From positions 7,902 to 71,901 of the forward strand of contig VZRZ01002089.1 of the NCBI GenBank assembly GCA_013398175.1: a stretch of 64,000 nucleotides of DNA, in the 5' to 3' direction. Below, in pieces: positions 1 through 13,002 of the stretch; the first letter of the stretch is position 1, and each line of letters opens with the position of its first letter. Below the pieces are notes generated by a model. The model saw nothing but the letters and a program-made list of their open reading frames with translations. It ran no database searches and was not told the origin of the DNA. This DNA comes from Climacteris rufus (taxonomy: Eukaryota; Chordata; Aves; Passeriformes; Climacteridae). Both the position numbers and the translations under genes were made by a program.

Positions 1-439
1 GGACCCTCAGGGTGCGGGGAAACACTGTATTGGTACAGTCCCTTATCACAGACCATGAAGAAGTTTCAGCTCTGATGATTAAAGGACCTCCTCCTCCTCC
101 CTCCTTCTTCTTGGCTGGCTTTGCTGGTGTCCATATCTGTTGGTTTTCTACATGCTCTACTCCTTGTTTCCCTGCCTATCTGAAACTACATGACTACATG
201 GCTATAGCTACATGGCGTGTGCATGCCTACTCCCGAGTTTGCTTCTTAAATATGTTGTCACAGAGGCATTACCTTCCTTCCTAATTGGCCCAACTGTGGC
301 TAACAGGATGCCTATCTTTCAGGAGACATCAGAGACAGGCCCTGGCTGGACAGCTGTGGGAGCTTCTGGCAGCTTTTCACAGGAGCCATCTTTTGGCCCC
401 TACCACACCCAAAAAGCCAGACCCCCTCAAACTACCACA
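1..439 (-). mobile_element. Avian ERV long terminal repeat, cut by the window start
   Basis: Read on the minus strand, this begins at TGTGGTAGTTTGAGG (right edge, base 439) and is visibly homologous along its length to the LTR at 31695-32718. Shared blocks include the opening TGTGGT(A/G)GTTTGA, the GGCTTTTTGGGTGTGGTAGG stretch, the ACAACATATTTAAG TATA-like block and the CACCCTGAGGGTCC block at the window edge. Only the 5' part of the LTR is present; the rest lies left of base 1. This copy has extra short ATGTAG-type duplications that the other copy lacks. It is non-coding, and the open frames inside it are by-products. I cannot tell whether it is a solo LTR or part of a longer provirus. Confidence 0.85.
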
Positions 440-2965
440 TCTTGGAACAGTTGAAGTGTATCTCTTTTTTTTTTTTTTTTTTTTAAGAAAAAAAGGTAGA
501 GTTGGACTGCTGGCTGACACGGAAAATGTCATGGCTGATTTGCAAGCAGATAAGAGCTGGTCCTTTGGTAATCAGAGATGGTTCAGGGTTGCCCTTACCG
601 CAGGACATGCCTTCAGTCTCTGCCCATGTATATTGACGTGCAGCCCTTTCCTCTGCTTGGATCTCTTTCCAGGTCTCCAGTGAGGTGACCCCAGGCTGTA
701 GGCCTGCTGTGCAGGAGGGCCCCTGCCTCAGCATAGCCCATGCAAGCTCCTGATGGTAACAGAATCCCCTGGTACATGGGTGCCTTGGACCTATCCAGTC
801 AATCTAGTCTTTAAGTCTCTTGTAAACACGACATTCAAAAGACCCCCATCTGCATAAATCATCTGTCCTATATCGACTTGGGAAACATCATCTTTCTGGT
901 GTCTCAGAATCATTCTTGTCACTCCTGTTAAGACAAGATGTGTCTAGGCTGTCTTCTCCAATGTAGTGTTCTTCAGGTCAGAAGGATATATATTATGTAT
1001 GCATTAAATTAGAGGTTTAAGCCATGTCTAGGATGGTGATTATTCAACCCTACCATCTATTTCCAGGAGATTTGCAGGACTGCATGGTCTAAACACACTT
1101 GGATATGGTCTATTAAAAGTTCTGCTTTATGCTAAGAAGATTTGAAAACTCTGCAGCCTAAGCAACTAGGCTTCCTGACAAGATTATTTCATATTATGTA
1201 CACTTGGTTTTATCCAAAGCTGACTGTAATTTGTTAAGATACAGTATACAAAGAAATTAAAATATAAACTTTAAAGCATCCATCAATTTCAATTTAATTT
1301 GTTTAAAAAAGCTAAATTATGGGTTAACTCAGAAGGTAATGGAATTCAGAAAGAGAGTACTTATGATACAAGGAGTCCCTTCATACATTAATTTTCATTT
1401 TTGGTGAGATGAAGTTTGAAATTAGATTCAGATTGCAAATTATAGCTTTGTATGGGCTCCCTATTGCTAGCTCGTGAAATACTTAGATTCCTGAGGATGA
1501 AGCAATTTTGCTTCCCATAATAGACTGCAAAAGCCTTATTTCCCACTGGTAAAATAATAGGTCTACAGCTTGAAGCGTGAGCGAGCCACGTCTTTCCTCC
1601 TTGACTTGGTCACCAACAGGGACACATTAAACTAAGGCACATAACTGAAGAAGAAATGGGGACAGAAGGTGGGGTTTATTTTAATTCGAAGTTTATCCTT
1701 TTCATTTCCTCACTACAAATAACACTACAGCCTGAATTCTGTGAAGGAGACTACTCATCACTTCTTAACATACACATACCTTATTTACCTTTCCATATAC
1801 ACTGCTGAATTTGTGCTTTGTACCAGCCTTTAGGTTCCACAGCACCCACAGGCACGGGGGAGAGAGGCATTTGTCTCATGGCAAAAACTGATGGACTCAT
1901 TTAGCAGAAAAGATCCATTACATTTAGGGAAGGCAGAAGAAGTAATGCTTAGGCAACAAAGCAGATGTGTGATGATCTGTAACCCTGGAAGTAACGTATT
2001 AAGTCTATAAATTGTCTTCCTGTGGTCTCCTAAACATCCATGGTTGTATTCATCTGTTATTATCCCCCTTCTAGGAACAGCAGGGAGGAAGGCTGTGTGG
2101 AACCACACCTCAGCAGATGCTGGCAAGCACCAGTCAGGACCAGGTCCTTCATTAGGCAAAGGTTCCATGGGCTGAAATCACAATCAGACAAAGCTCAAAT
2201 ACCAAAAGAAACTGTTCTGCTGTTTCCCACAGCTTGAAGCAAAATGGCTGCTGTGTGTGCACAAAACTAAAATTAACTAAGAAAATTTCCCAGAAGAAGA
2301 ATGGAACAGATTAAAAGACCAAAAAATGTATGGTAAAATTCTCCAGAAATGGGGAAAATTACTGGAGAAGGTTTGAGTTTGGTGTCTGATGCAGAAAAAG
2401 ACTATAGAGACTAAGAGCCTAGAAGACTACAGCTGTGACTTTTGCTGGTTCTGAAGCATTTTCTGGTTTTAATAGATTGCAATTAAATCAGACTGATAAT
2501 GAAATTGTGTTACTGCATTAAAAAAAAAAAATAGTGGTGAAGTGTCAGATTGGCTTCCAGAGCACAAAACAGACTTCATTTCAGATTTGTTATTGTGTAT
2601 CACATCTTATAATTTTAGCAATTTATATTCCTGAGCAGAGACATTGGGACAGGGAAATGGAACAGAAGATTTAAAGCAAAGTTCCAGCAAGAGCCAGGGT
2701 TAATCCTCAGCAGAATAAGCTTGGACTTTTCTAAGTAAAACTGAAATCCAGTCTGGTATGAAGCCTCCAAAATGTGATAGCTCTGTGGCAGCAAAGAGTC
2801 ACATACGTTTAAAAAAAGAAGCAAATCTTGAAGCCAGAGCCTTCAAAAATCAGTGTCAGAAACCAGAGGTCCTTCAGCTAACACCACAAGCTACGACAAG
2901 GTCTGTCCTTTGGGAACTAATACAAGAATTATGGTGGAGTATATTACCCAGTGAGAGTTTACAGA
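440..2965. other. Intergenic DNA, no gene seen
   Basis: AT-rich unique-looking sequence. A T20 tract at 465-484 is followed by an A-rich stretch just outside the LTR edge, and a short A tract lies near 2520. No splice-flanked coding segment, RNA gene or recognisable repeat was found. Confidence 0.6.
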
Positions 2966-2971
2966 GAGCCT

Positions 2972-3251
2972 TGTAGTGGCCCAAGGCTTGCTGCCTGGGG
3001 CTGCTTGTGAGAAAATCCTTCTTTCCCATGGGAGGTATGAAAACAATAAGATAAACCACCTGTTGTTTGTCATTCTTGTACGATATGTTTTGGATTAGGG
3101 TGGTGTAGGACCTAGCCAATCATATACCTGGGTTCCTACTATATAGAAAGGACAATACAATAAACGGCGCTGCTGCTGGCTGGCTCTCAGATCTCTGCGA
3201 GCCAAGGTCTGTGCTGTCTCATTATTATGGATCACTGCCACATCTGCCACA
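2972..3251 (+). mobile_element. Solo LTR, class II ERV type, with 6-bp target duplication
   Basis: A 280-bp element begins TGTAGTGG and ends CTGCCACA, the TG...CA termini expected of an LTR. It is flanked by a perfect 6-bp direct repeat, GAGCCT, at 2966-2971 and 3252-3257. Inside, a TATA-like ACTATATAG (about 3139-3146) is followed about 20 bp later by AATAAA (3159-3164), which sets the orientation as plus. A 6-bp duplication is typical of class II (ERVK-like) and alpharetroviral integration. No internal retroviral sequence is present, so this is a solo LTR left by LTR-LTR recombination. Confidence 0.9.
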
Positions 3252-3257
3252 GAGCCT

Positions 3258-4760
3258 CTATAAGGGTGCACACACTATATAGAAAAAAAATGCCACCATC
3301 AATTTCACTGAAAACCTTTTTATAAATGACACAATGAAGGGAGATGGAGCCTGAAAGCAAATGGAGTTTTTATTCATTTTTAACTGAGTAGAGGTGAATA
3401 AACCAACATGGTTTATTCAGTGATACTGATGCTAAAAGTAATATAAGGAATAGGAGGCAGATGGCTAAAGTTCAGGAAGGAGGTTGAGAAGTCAAAGCAT
3501 CTCTGAATGGAAGCTGCAGGTGAAAACACAGAAAAAGACTTACACACAAGGGAAATGCCTCCATTTCTGTGATAGAAACATATCTGTCCCTTGGTCTCTT
3601 TAAAAGCATGCACTCATCTGAAAAGCCAAGAACCAGAAACACAAAGAGAGGTGGGGATGTATTCCAGGGGAGAAGGGATCTGTTAGCAGAGTACAGGACA
3701 GAGCTGGAAGGAACATCTGCCATGTGATTTTTATCTTTACGAATGTTATTCTTACATAAGGCTGAAGTAGGAAAAGAGGACGGTTTCATTACTCTGGAGA
3801 CCTTAGAGATGAAGAATCAGAAATGCAATGCTGAATATATGTGAAAAGACATAATTCTTCATTGATGCATGGTTTCAGAAGGATTTAAATCAGTATGTGC
3901 ACAAAAAAATGTCCTCCAACTATAACTCTTTAACAGCTGGAAGAAAAGGCTGATATTTGTCTATGCTTCGTGCATCAGGACAGTGGTATTTTCTCACTAG
4001 GCATCCTCACTGGAATGGCAAAGTCAATGAGTCTCCAGCATCCCTCGTCTGTGGAAAAACTGAGCAAGCCACTAGTGAAAGTAGTTAGTGTAGCCAGAAA
4101 GCTAAAGATAGTAGCTAACACACAAGTCCTGAGTAATAGCTGAGATGCCTCAGGGCATCTGGTCCATCTGCATAAGGCTGTTCAAAATAAGACAAGCTTT
4201 TGGTGACGTCTCACCCCAGTGGAGCAGCTTCTGGACACACCATGTGGGATATGCTAGGAGATCCCAAATGGCATTTAACACTCGTGTGCAGGCTACCACG
4301 TCCTTCAGTGTCCTTCTAGGTGCTTAGACATTTACTGGGCCTGTGAACACATTCATGCAGACATCTGCAATTTGATGTTGTAGCCTTGAGTTTAGCTCTG
4401 CCCTTGGTGTTCTATATATAACATATGTGGGAAAAGAGAAAACACAGCAAGGTGTATGGGGAGCTCATAGGACGTTTGAGACCATGTCTAGTAGATTGAC
4501 TTCACAGGACAGAGAAGGTGCCATGGTTCCTCCCAGTGGTGAAACAAGTGTGGACACCCAGGCTAACTCAGCACCTGATGGCTGCCAGTGGTGTTAAGAT
4601 CCAACTAGTGAGAGACACAATGGTCATGCAGCTGCATTAATGCAAGCACAAAGTTCTTTTTCACAAACCACACAACATAACCGTGGAACTAAACACTACA
4701 GTCTATTTTAGAAGCCAAAAATATAAATCTGTTTAAAAAAGGACTTAATGCTGTGGTGGA
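3258..4760. other. Intergenic DNA, no gene seen
   Basis: AT-rich unique-looking DNA. No repeat family, RNA gene or coding exon could be recognised; the ORFs of about 100 codons here have no family resemblance. Confidence 0.55.
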
Positions 4761-5429
4761 TGTGGTAGTTTGAGGGAGTCTGGTTTAATATCAGCCAACT
4801 ATAGGTCTAAATAAGGCACTCCCCTTTCTCCCACCCCTTCTGGTAGGAGAGGACCAAAGGCAGAGACTATGGGTTGAGATAGCAATTACTGAAAGCAAAC
4901 AGCAATGGAATAAGAAATGCACCATAACAGCAGCAAGATTTATAAAAAAAAAAAGTATACAAAGTGAGAAAGTGCTTTATCCACAAAAAGGTGTTTACCA
5001 CCTCAACTTGGTTCGGCATGGCCACTAGAACAAAGACAAGGTGGCAGACACATTTGCAACCCAAAAGTGTTTGCAGTATTTGGAGCTGCATTCTCCAGGC
5101 AAGGGAGGTGATGAGAGAGGGCAGAGTCTGTAGGGGCTGGTCCCAGCAACCTCTTGGAGGAAGAGAGGGAAACAAAATTATGCACTTCCAGGGCTGTGCT
5201 CACTGTTCTTCACCCCAAAGCCACACACCCCAGCAATTATGTGGGTGGTGTAGAACAGCATCCTGTAGCCACATCCATATGTTCCACTCCCTCTCTGTAA
5301 CCAGAACAGGTGGGTTTGTTAATATGTGCTGGGCCTATTGTTACCTGTTAAACATCATAATTCAGAAACAGGCTCCAGCCCAAGATACTGCTAAGTTGCC
5401 AGCAGATAGAAGCTGGCAGAACATGCCAA
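4761..5429. mobile_element. Probable avian ERV LTR
   Basis: The left edge, TGTGGTAGTTTGAGGGAGTCTGG, closely resembles the start of the LTR family at 1-439 and 31695, but the sequence then diverges into a block (ATCAGCCAACTATAGG, then CCAAAGG and GGGTTGAGATAG) that I associate with another avian LTR group. The right edge is uncertain. A 5-bp GTGGA at 4756-4760 recurs at 5430-5434, which would make a 669-bp element, but the implied right end CCAA is not the canonical CA and a 5-bp match at this distance can easily occur by chance. No protein-coding signal was seen. Confidence 0.45.
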
Positions 5430-5434
5430 GTGGA

Positions 5435-8400
5435 AGGTACACACCCCCCTGCTACCTTTGCTCTTCACAATTGCTGTATTTCGTTGTCCTCACTGAATTA
5501 CCATGGAAGGATGAGCTAATGTCTAGCCTGAAAACAGTGAGATCTCATTGAATTGGAAAATAACGAAGCCCAGGTGTATCAGCTGGGGTCAGAGGTTCAG
5601 TGGGAAGTGACAGGAGGAGAGCACTGAATGGAGCATGTCTGACAGCACCACCACCCCTTGGAGGTGTTCAGTGATGCTTTCCTAGAGGCATGAAAACAAA
5701 GGGCCACAAAAATAGCTCCAGGGTTGACAGGTACAGGTTGTATCTTTTTGTTTCCCTGTATGGTTGACTGCACAGGGCTTTAAAATGGTTATGAACACCG
5801 ACAGGGTGGGGGAAGAGAGCAGCCAGACTCTGGAGAAATTGCACTTCTATGCATTCATCTATGTTAAGATATTCTTCATGTTACTGAAATATGTATAGTG
5901 AGGGGCCCTCCAACACACACTGTGAAAAAATATGCAGATCCCTGAACACTTTGGCAAAATGTGGTGCTGGAGGCAGGAGGGTAGGCTGGCTGGTGGCTGC
6001 TCTGACTTCCTGGGGTAGGAAAATTCTTACACAAATAGAATACAAATTAGGGAGGATTCAGGGAAGACAGACACACTTGTAAAGCACTTGACAGAAATGC
6101 AGTGGAGCCAAGACTTGAGCCAAACTATGTTGAAGTCAATCTGATCTTCTAAAAAAAATCCCCAAACCTGTTTGGTCCCAGCCAAATGCATCACTGGTTG
6201 CCAGAGCTGTTGTAGAATGAGACTGTGGAGGGTGATTAAAGGCTTTTAGCAGGTGCCTGGCGTAGCATATTCCCAGACTTTTTGTCAATGTAAAAAGAAG
6301 CCTTCAAAAGGAGGCAGATTTGGTTTGAAGACAACAGAATGGCAAATATTAAGGTATTATAAAATAATTTTTAAGGAAAATATGGAAGTCACTATTTCCA
6401 TCTTTTTATCAGTCTTAGATGAACAGCAATGTAGAAGGAGTTGCTTGAGTTTATTGTGTGTGCCAAAGACAAGAGGTCACGGCATGTGTTAAATCCTGGA
6501 CTGGTAACACCAGAAAAAAAATCAAGTCCTTTTTGCAAAGTACATTTACTGTGCTTGTGGAGCAATACAACCCAGTTGTCCAAGAACTGCTTCCCTCTGT
6601 TTCTGCTAGGGCTGAGTTAGCCAGTACTAGCTGCTTGGGCCACAGGTTAGAGACAAAAAAGAAACCAGAATACCTGCGATTTTTAGAAATGACAAGAAGT
6701 GTCTGTAATCCCCCAATTCAAGGAAAAGTGAGAAACAAAACTGCCACTCATTCAGGCTGGGCGCAGAGCCTTTCCCACAGAGTAGCCTCAGGGAGCAGAG
6801 CATAGTCAGAATCCAGTGCCTACTTATGGCTGTTCTTCTGAGCAGCAGCAAGGAAGTGCAAGTCATCGTCTCTTGTGCTTCCGTCAACAGAAAATTAAAA
6901 ACAAGGACACGTGCCAGTTGGAAACAAATGCCAAAGCCAGAAGGAACCTGAAGAAACAAAAATGCAAAAGAAAAACATTGGCATGACTTGGAATCCCAGA
7001 AAAGCCCATCTCTTTGTCAGAATGAAGGTGTGCAGAACCACTGTGGGAACTAGGGATCACAGGGAACAGCAGCCTCCTCATCACTGGTGAGACTGCTGAC
7101 CGTATTGTGGAGAAATGGTTGTTACCTTTTTCCAGCCCCAAAGGGAAAGAATTAAGAGGTGTGAAATTACACATTTTGTTGCAAGTAACTCACAAAGCCT
7201 CCTCAGGCTAGTACAGACAGCAAACATATAATTCAATCCATGAAAATAGCAATACTTATTTCTGCCCTGATACCATGCAGAAGCAAAGGAGAATTTTTAA
7301 GCACAACTCCAGGAAAGATGATAACAATAATTTTGCAGTTCCTCCAAAAGCATGAGAGAAACGAAAATATCATGTTACAAAATGGAAAAAAGTGAACCCT
7401 GATGAAAGGTACTCTGCTTCATATGGCTTTTTTATTTTTGTTGTTGTTTTGATTGCACATAAATTCCTTCTCTCTGTGTTAATCAGTTTGTCCTACTTTA
7501 TTTACATATACTTTTCCTCCTCTCATTTTGATGTGCCAGTGCTTCTCAGCCTGAAAGGAAGAAGGCACAATTAACAGAGCTGAACCTCAGCATGCAGCTG
7601 TCTCTCCCTAAGTCTCAGGTCTTGTGCTGAGGCAAGGTGTCTTTGCTTCCAAGCAGGATCACAATGCAGGCGACCTCTAAAGAATGAAGGGAGTCAGGGA
7701 TACAGAGTTTTCTTCAAGGATAAACACCACGATGCTACCCCAAGTCATGGAAGCATTCCCTCTTGCCCTGGCTTAAATCTGCATTTCAGCTCTTTGTGTT
7801 ATCCACAGCAGACCTCTACAGAGCTGAAAACCAGATTAAACTGCAGTAGACAGCTTTCAGGAGCTGAGCTAGTTTTTTTAAGGCTTACTGTAGTATCTCT
7901 ACATTACAATGCAAACTGCACTGTGGATATAGTTTGACTTGCTTTATTTATGCATATCCCTGATCTTGAGAAGAAGAAGCCAGAAGGCATGCAAGGCAAT
8001 TCTTCTTGCAGGAATTTTATAAAAAAGAAAATCCCTATTTCCCTGGGGTCAACTTTGCTTTAGGGACTGATGCAAATCAGCACCTCTGGCACAGAGCAAA
8101 CTATTTTGCTGGTCATGCAATTCTCTTCCCTCTAAGCTGATTCTGCGTAAAACCATTGCATAACTTAAAACTCATGGTCTTAAGAACAATAACTTAAAGA
8201 CTGCGCTTAACAGAGCAAGTGTGTGATGCCTAGCATAATAATATATTTATTCATGAGCTATCTAATAACTGAGGATGCATATTTTACCATAATGCTCTGA
8301 TACAGAAAAACAAACATTCTTTGTAGTTCTGCACTGTTTTGCTTGCTTTGGTATATTGATAGAGCTAATGGCCACAGTTTGTGCCTTTTTTGCTAGGCAT

Positions 8401-11400
8401 AGAAAATCTCTGCTTTGATAACATTGTGCTGTGCCAGAATGATAAGGATTAGGGCCATGCACCAGAGAGCCTGGTTCCTCAGCAGAGTGACTTTGAACTG
8501 CAGTGCCAGAGCAGCAGAGAAGTGTGGTGTGCCTGCAGCCCCAAGGGACCTCCAAGAGCCCCATGGGGCTCTGCAAGGGAAAACAGGAGCAGACAAAACC
8601 ATGGAGAAAGCAGCAGCAGGGGATCATAGCCAAAACCCATGGGTGACATTAGGTTGGAATACATGTATATATGCAAGCTGCTCAGGGCTGGGGGAAATCT
8701 GATTGTAGTAATTATGCAAAAAAGACCCTCACCAACTCTCTTTCTATTACAGTGTGATAATTCACCCCTTTTGGAATAAGACTGATACGTGTACTGACAC
8801 CTGTCTGTACAATTTGAAGGAGGGCAGCGGGCCATTTCTGTTCATGTAAAACATATGCAAGAATGGGCCAGGCATTGTATGCCATTGCCCCACAAAATTA
8901 TCAGTGAAGGAAAACCTACATGTTATGATGTGTTTAATTTCTACATTGTTCATTTTTCTGGTAGAAATTTCGGGCTTTATCTTAACTCCCTGGAGACCAA
9001 AGACCGTTTTGTCACTGCTCTCAATGAGAGTAAGTTCAAAAGCTTTTAAAATGTCCTAACCTCCTGGAACAGTCATTCCCCTCAGATCAACGTGCATCAT
9101 GCACAGAAGCTTGCTTTCAGAGCTGTAGGAGGAAAACATCTGCATAATGTATTGATACAAGCTGCACTGTAGGAGCAGAGAGACAACAACGGATCAGACT
9201 GGTATATAAAAACAACTTCCCAAAGATTAAGATAAGTTTTCCTCTGTGCTGGCAGTGAATGAACAGAATTCTCCATTTGCTTTCCCAATAGACAGGAGCA
9301 CCTGAGGTAAAGGTTTATTACAAATACACCCCTTGGGAGACTGATGCTGTGTTTTCTGATGGCCCGTCAGCTTTCTACTTTCCCTTGATTTATTTGAGCC
9401 GTGGTGTGTGTCTATCTACAGGGTGCATATTTAGAGAGAGTATCTATTCAATTACTACAGATAGAGATTTGGCTGCTTGGAGGTACACTCTCTGTTTACT
9501 CCTAAGCATGAGTTTGGATGACAATCTTTCAAAGTCATGGTTCAAAAGAAGTCACAGATGATTCATTCGATTTGAATCTTATCCTTGGTTTCAAGTGCCT
9601 GTATGTCTTATTCCTTTTCTAATTAGCCCTGCAAAATTCCAGTTTGTAAACACTAATTGGAAGCATGCAAGGGTAAGTGTTCTTGTAAATCCTCCTCTGC
9701 ATTTTTGATGTATCAGGTGCTACAGGCAAATAAATCTGACACCGGAAAAATGCCTGGGAAGTTTTGCCCATATAACTAGACCATTTGAGTTTATATGTGA
9801 AAAGAAAAGGGTCTTGTTTTAAATCTGGTTTAGAATAGGAGTCAAGAAGAGTTACAGAGAGGCTGAAAATTGCTGGTAGTAAAGGGGGCCAAAGTGATAG
9901 TAAAATCACAAATTGTAGACCCTATAATTAGCAGTAGTAGCATAATGCAGAGGTAAATTAACAAATTTTTTTAGTAGAGTGGCTGGCTCAGGGGACTGAT
10001 AATAAGACTGTATTTTGAGCTTAGTGTCTCCTGCCAGAGAGTCACTGATTCTGAGAATGCCAGCAGCAAAGATCACTGCTGTCTGTTGCAAAATTAGATT
10101 ACCACCTCAGTCTAGCGTTTCACATAGCCTCTGTTGTCTGCTGACTCCAAGAAGTGGCCCAAGACTCAGTGGATGGAAAATGAAAACTGCCCTTTCCTGG
10201 AGAAACACTTGCTTGAAAAGGTATGGAATAAATTAAAGAGGCAAATTTTCATATTTTCTACCTGTACTAAATGTGATTTTAAATATGCAGTTGACATTTC
10301 TAGTGCTGTCAGTCAGAGCTTTTGGAGAATTACTAGCAAAACTAGGGATATAGCAAGAACTAATCATTGGGAAGTGCAAGACAAAATTTAAACTTATCAT
10401 ATTTTTAAACATCTGGTTGATGAATCCTAGCACAAAATATTAGAAAAATAAGCTCTTCATATTGAGGCCTAGAGAAGATACATTCTGAAAGAAATGTTCA
10501 TCCGAGTTACTGACATTATATTGTCAGGTTCATACAGGGATATGTAAGTAATACTAAACTGTATTATAAAGGACATTTACCTATTGAAATAGGCAGCCTG
10601 TCTTTTAATTATGAAAAACACATGCTAGTGAGGATACCACAGTAAGCAGAGAAAGGAATGTTTGTCAATTACTACTGCATTATGCAGAAAAATTACTAGA
10701 GAACGGCCCATGTCAGTGATTTGCCAACAGCTTGGGAAGGTGTGATAATTTCACATAAATTTCTATTAAGAACTGGCCAAAACTAAGTTTAATGTGTCCC
10801 TCCTTCTTATCACAACCTTGATCAGTGTCTTCTGTGGCATATAAAGCTCTTGTCTTTCATCAAACATTAAATTATTCTTTGGTTAAATGATGCTTCCACA
10901 TCACCTGGCCTATCCTTTCTGTAAGTTCTACTTCTAAGTCCATTGTTTGCTCGGCTGTGTTGTGCTCTGGTAATGCCAAGGATGCAGTACCCATCCTGTA
11001 ACAGATGAAGCTCCAGTTCATTAGTCTTATTATATACATTTCCAGCAATCTTTATTGTAACAGATATTTCTTTTTTTTCTTCTACCATTCCCTGTTCTCT
11101 ACCATGGCCTCTTGCAAGCTTTGCCTACAGTTCAGGTCTTTGTTGAGCCTATGTCTGATAACACTATATGCTGGACAATTTTTCACTAGAAAACTGATTC
11201 TTGTTTTACAGTGGGATAAATAAAACATGACCTCGGGCCTTTTGTGATTCCTATCTTTCTCATCATTAACACTTAAAAATGCTATTGGGTGGTTTTTGCT
11301 GATACATTCAGCTCAGCAGCAACACTTTGTCCTCCCTCCAAACTTCCCACATTAAAAAATAAAAATATGAAAGATGCATTGCCTTATCTTTCTATAAAAA

Positions 11401-12313
11401 GACAAGAAGCCAAACGAGGGGGCTGAGATGCTTTGAGAGCATTAAAAAGGGTGTTTGTCATCTCAAGTGATAGAAAGAACTTAGTCACCATGAAATCTAC
11501 TAACCATAAACCACACAAACTTCACACACATTTTGTGTTATTAGTATTACAAAGCATTTATATAGTGCCATACATTTCCCCAGCCATTTCTCCCAAGCAG
11601 ATAAAGCACATTCTCTTCCTGAGAGAGCCTGCACTCTATATAAGTCAAGACAAATATTGTATGTGATAAAAATAGAGGACAAAAGTTCATAGGGGATTGA
11701 TGTGTGAGACAGCTGATAAGGAGCAGGGTGGAAAGGGGAATGATTACAGATTACTCTTTGGGATCCTTTCAAAACTAGGGAGAGGCTGCTAAGAGTTTCT
11801 GGCTGGAAACCTACTGATCCAGGGCAAAGCAGAAAGTTTCTCAAAGAGTGAGGCTTTCAAGATCCATGTCCAGCAGATTGTGATGATGTTGTGGCTTCCT
11901 ACCTCCAGCTTAATCCAGGAGGCAGACATGGCTATAGCATTTTTGGGACACCTGGTTTTTGTGGGCCACCTGGTGCCACTGCAGCCACCTGGAGATTGTC
12001 CAAGTGCTGGTGTTTGTGGGAAGCTTGTGCCCCATGGAAAGGCCTGGATCTGAACCCCCTTCTTCCTGGGCTGCCGAGCAGCCAGACCCATGGCAGGAAT
12101 CCATTAACTCATGTTAGGATCTTCCCCTGGGAAGGGATGCTGTGCTGCCTGTAGCAAATCACCAAGGGGGCAGAGGCAGCTGGTGTAGAATCCAAAGCTG
12201 GTGGCAGAACACTGGCCCTCCACTGGACTGCTACTCTGATTTCTAACGTTGGTTTATTATTAATATTAAGATTCTTTCTATCACTTGCTTCAGGTAGCAT
12301 AAGCAAAAGCACA
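5435..12313. other. Intergenic DNA, no gene seen
   Basis: Nearly 7 kb of AT-rich sequence with short A and T tracts. Open frames occur on both strands (for example around 8262-8835) and overlap each other, with no recognisable domain. TATA-like strings such as CATATAAAGC near 10840 have no supporting context. I found no RNA gene or clear repeat. Confidence 0.5.
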
Positions 12314-13002
12314 TGTGCTAGTTTGAAAACAAACCAGCAGAGGAATTAACCTCACACAAATATATTGTGAAAGATTCCAAGTCAGAACTACGATTTAATA
12401 GGAAAAATTAAAATAAAGACAGTAATACAAAAACACCAGCCTAAACTGACAAAGTCAGAATACAACCTAACACCTGTTGGTCAGGGTGGTGATAGCAGTC
12501 CAGTTAAGTAGTGGCTGTAGTCCTGTTGGAGTGATGGATGGAGTGGTGGAACTGGTTGAAGTGGTGATCGTGAGGAAAGGTCTGGTCCATCTCTGGAGGT
12601 CCAGTGGTGGTTGTGGAGCTCCTCTCCTCTTTGATTCCAGTGGAAGTGGTGCCTTGTAGTGTGTTCCAAGCCTCTTGTACAGGTAGAATGTTCAGTTCCT
12701 CCCCTCAGGGCGGGGCATATCACAATGGGATTGATGTAATTTATGAGTCATTCCCGGAGGTCTTGATGGCCCATTAGCAGAGAGGGACCTCCACAGAGTA
12801 GCTGCTGCTTCTCAGAGGACGTTATCAGGGCTGAGTCATTGCTGTGAAGACAAAGAGGCATTAGTCTGCCTTGCAGGGTTGTCTCTCTCTCTTCCTTATC
12901 TAACACCCAGCTTGCAGTCTGGAGGGTGGGAGGTACAGTAGCCAGCTGTTGTAAATGACCTGTCATTAACTATTCATCGAGAAGTGATGGTGACAGAATA
13001 CA
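12314..13002 (-). mobile_element. Probable avian ERV LTR
   Basis: The whole block, from TGTGCTAGTTTGAAAACAAA on the left to ACAGAATACA on the right, matches in order an LTR type I recognise from songbird genomes: an A-rich block, then TGTTGGTCAGGGTGGTG, then TGG/GTGG-rich repeats, a GC box (GGGCGGGGC near 12711) and a GTCATTAACTATTCATC block. Minus orientation is inferred from an ATTAAA polyadenylation-like signal near 12392-12398 on that strand and the GC box upstream of it. I could not find a matching target-site duplication, so the exact ends are approximate. Confidence 0.6.

Noticed and set aside
4756..5434. GTGGA as a proven target-site duplication of the LTR at 4761
   Set aside because: The right end lacks the CA terminus, and a 5-bp match within 700 bases is likely by chance. 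The element is kept as probable with uncertain ends.
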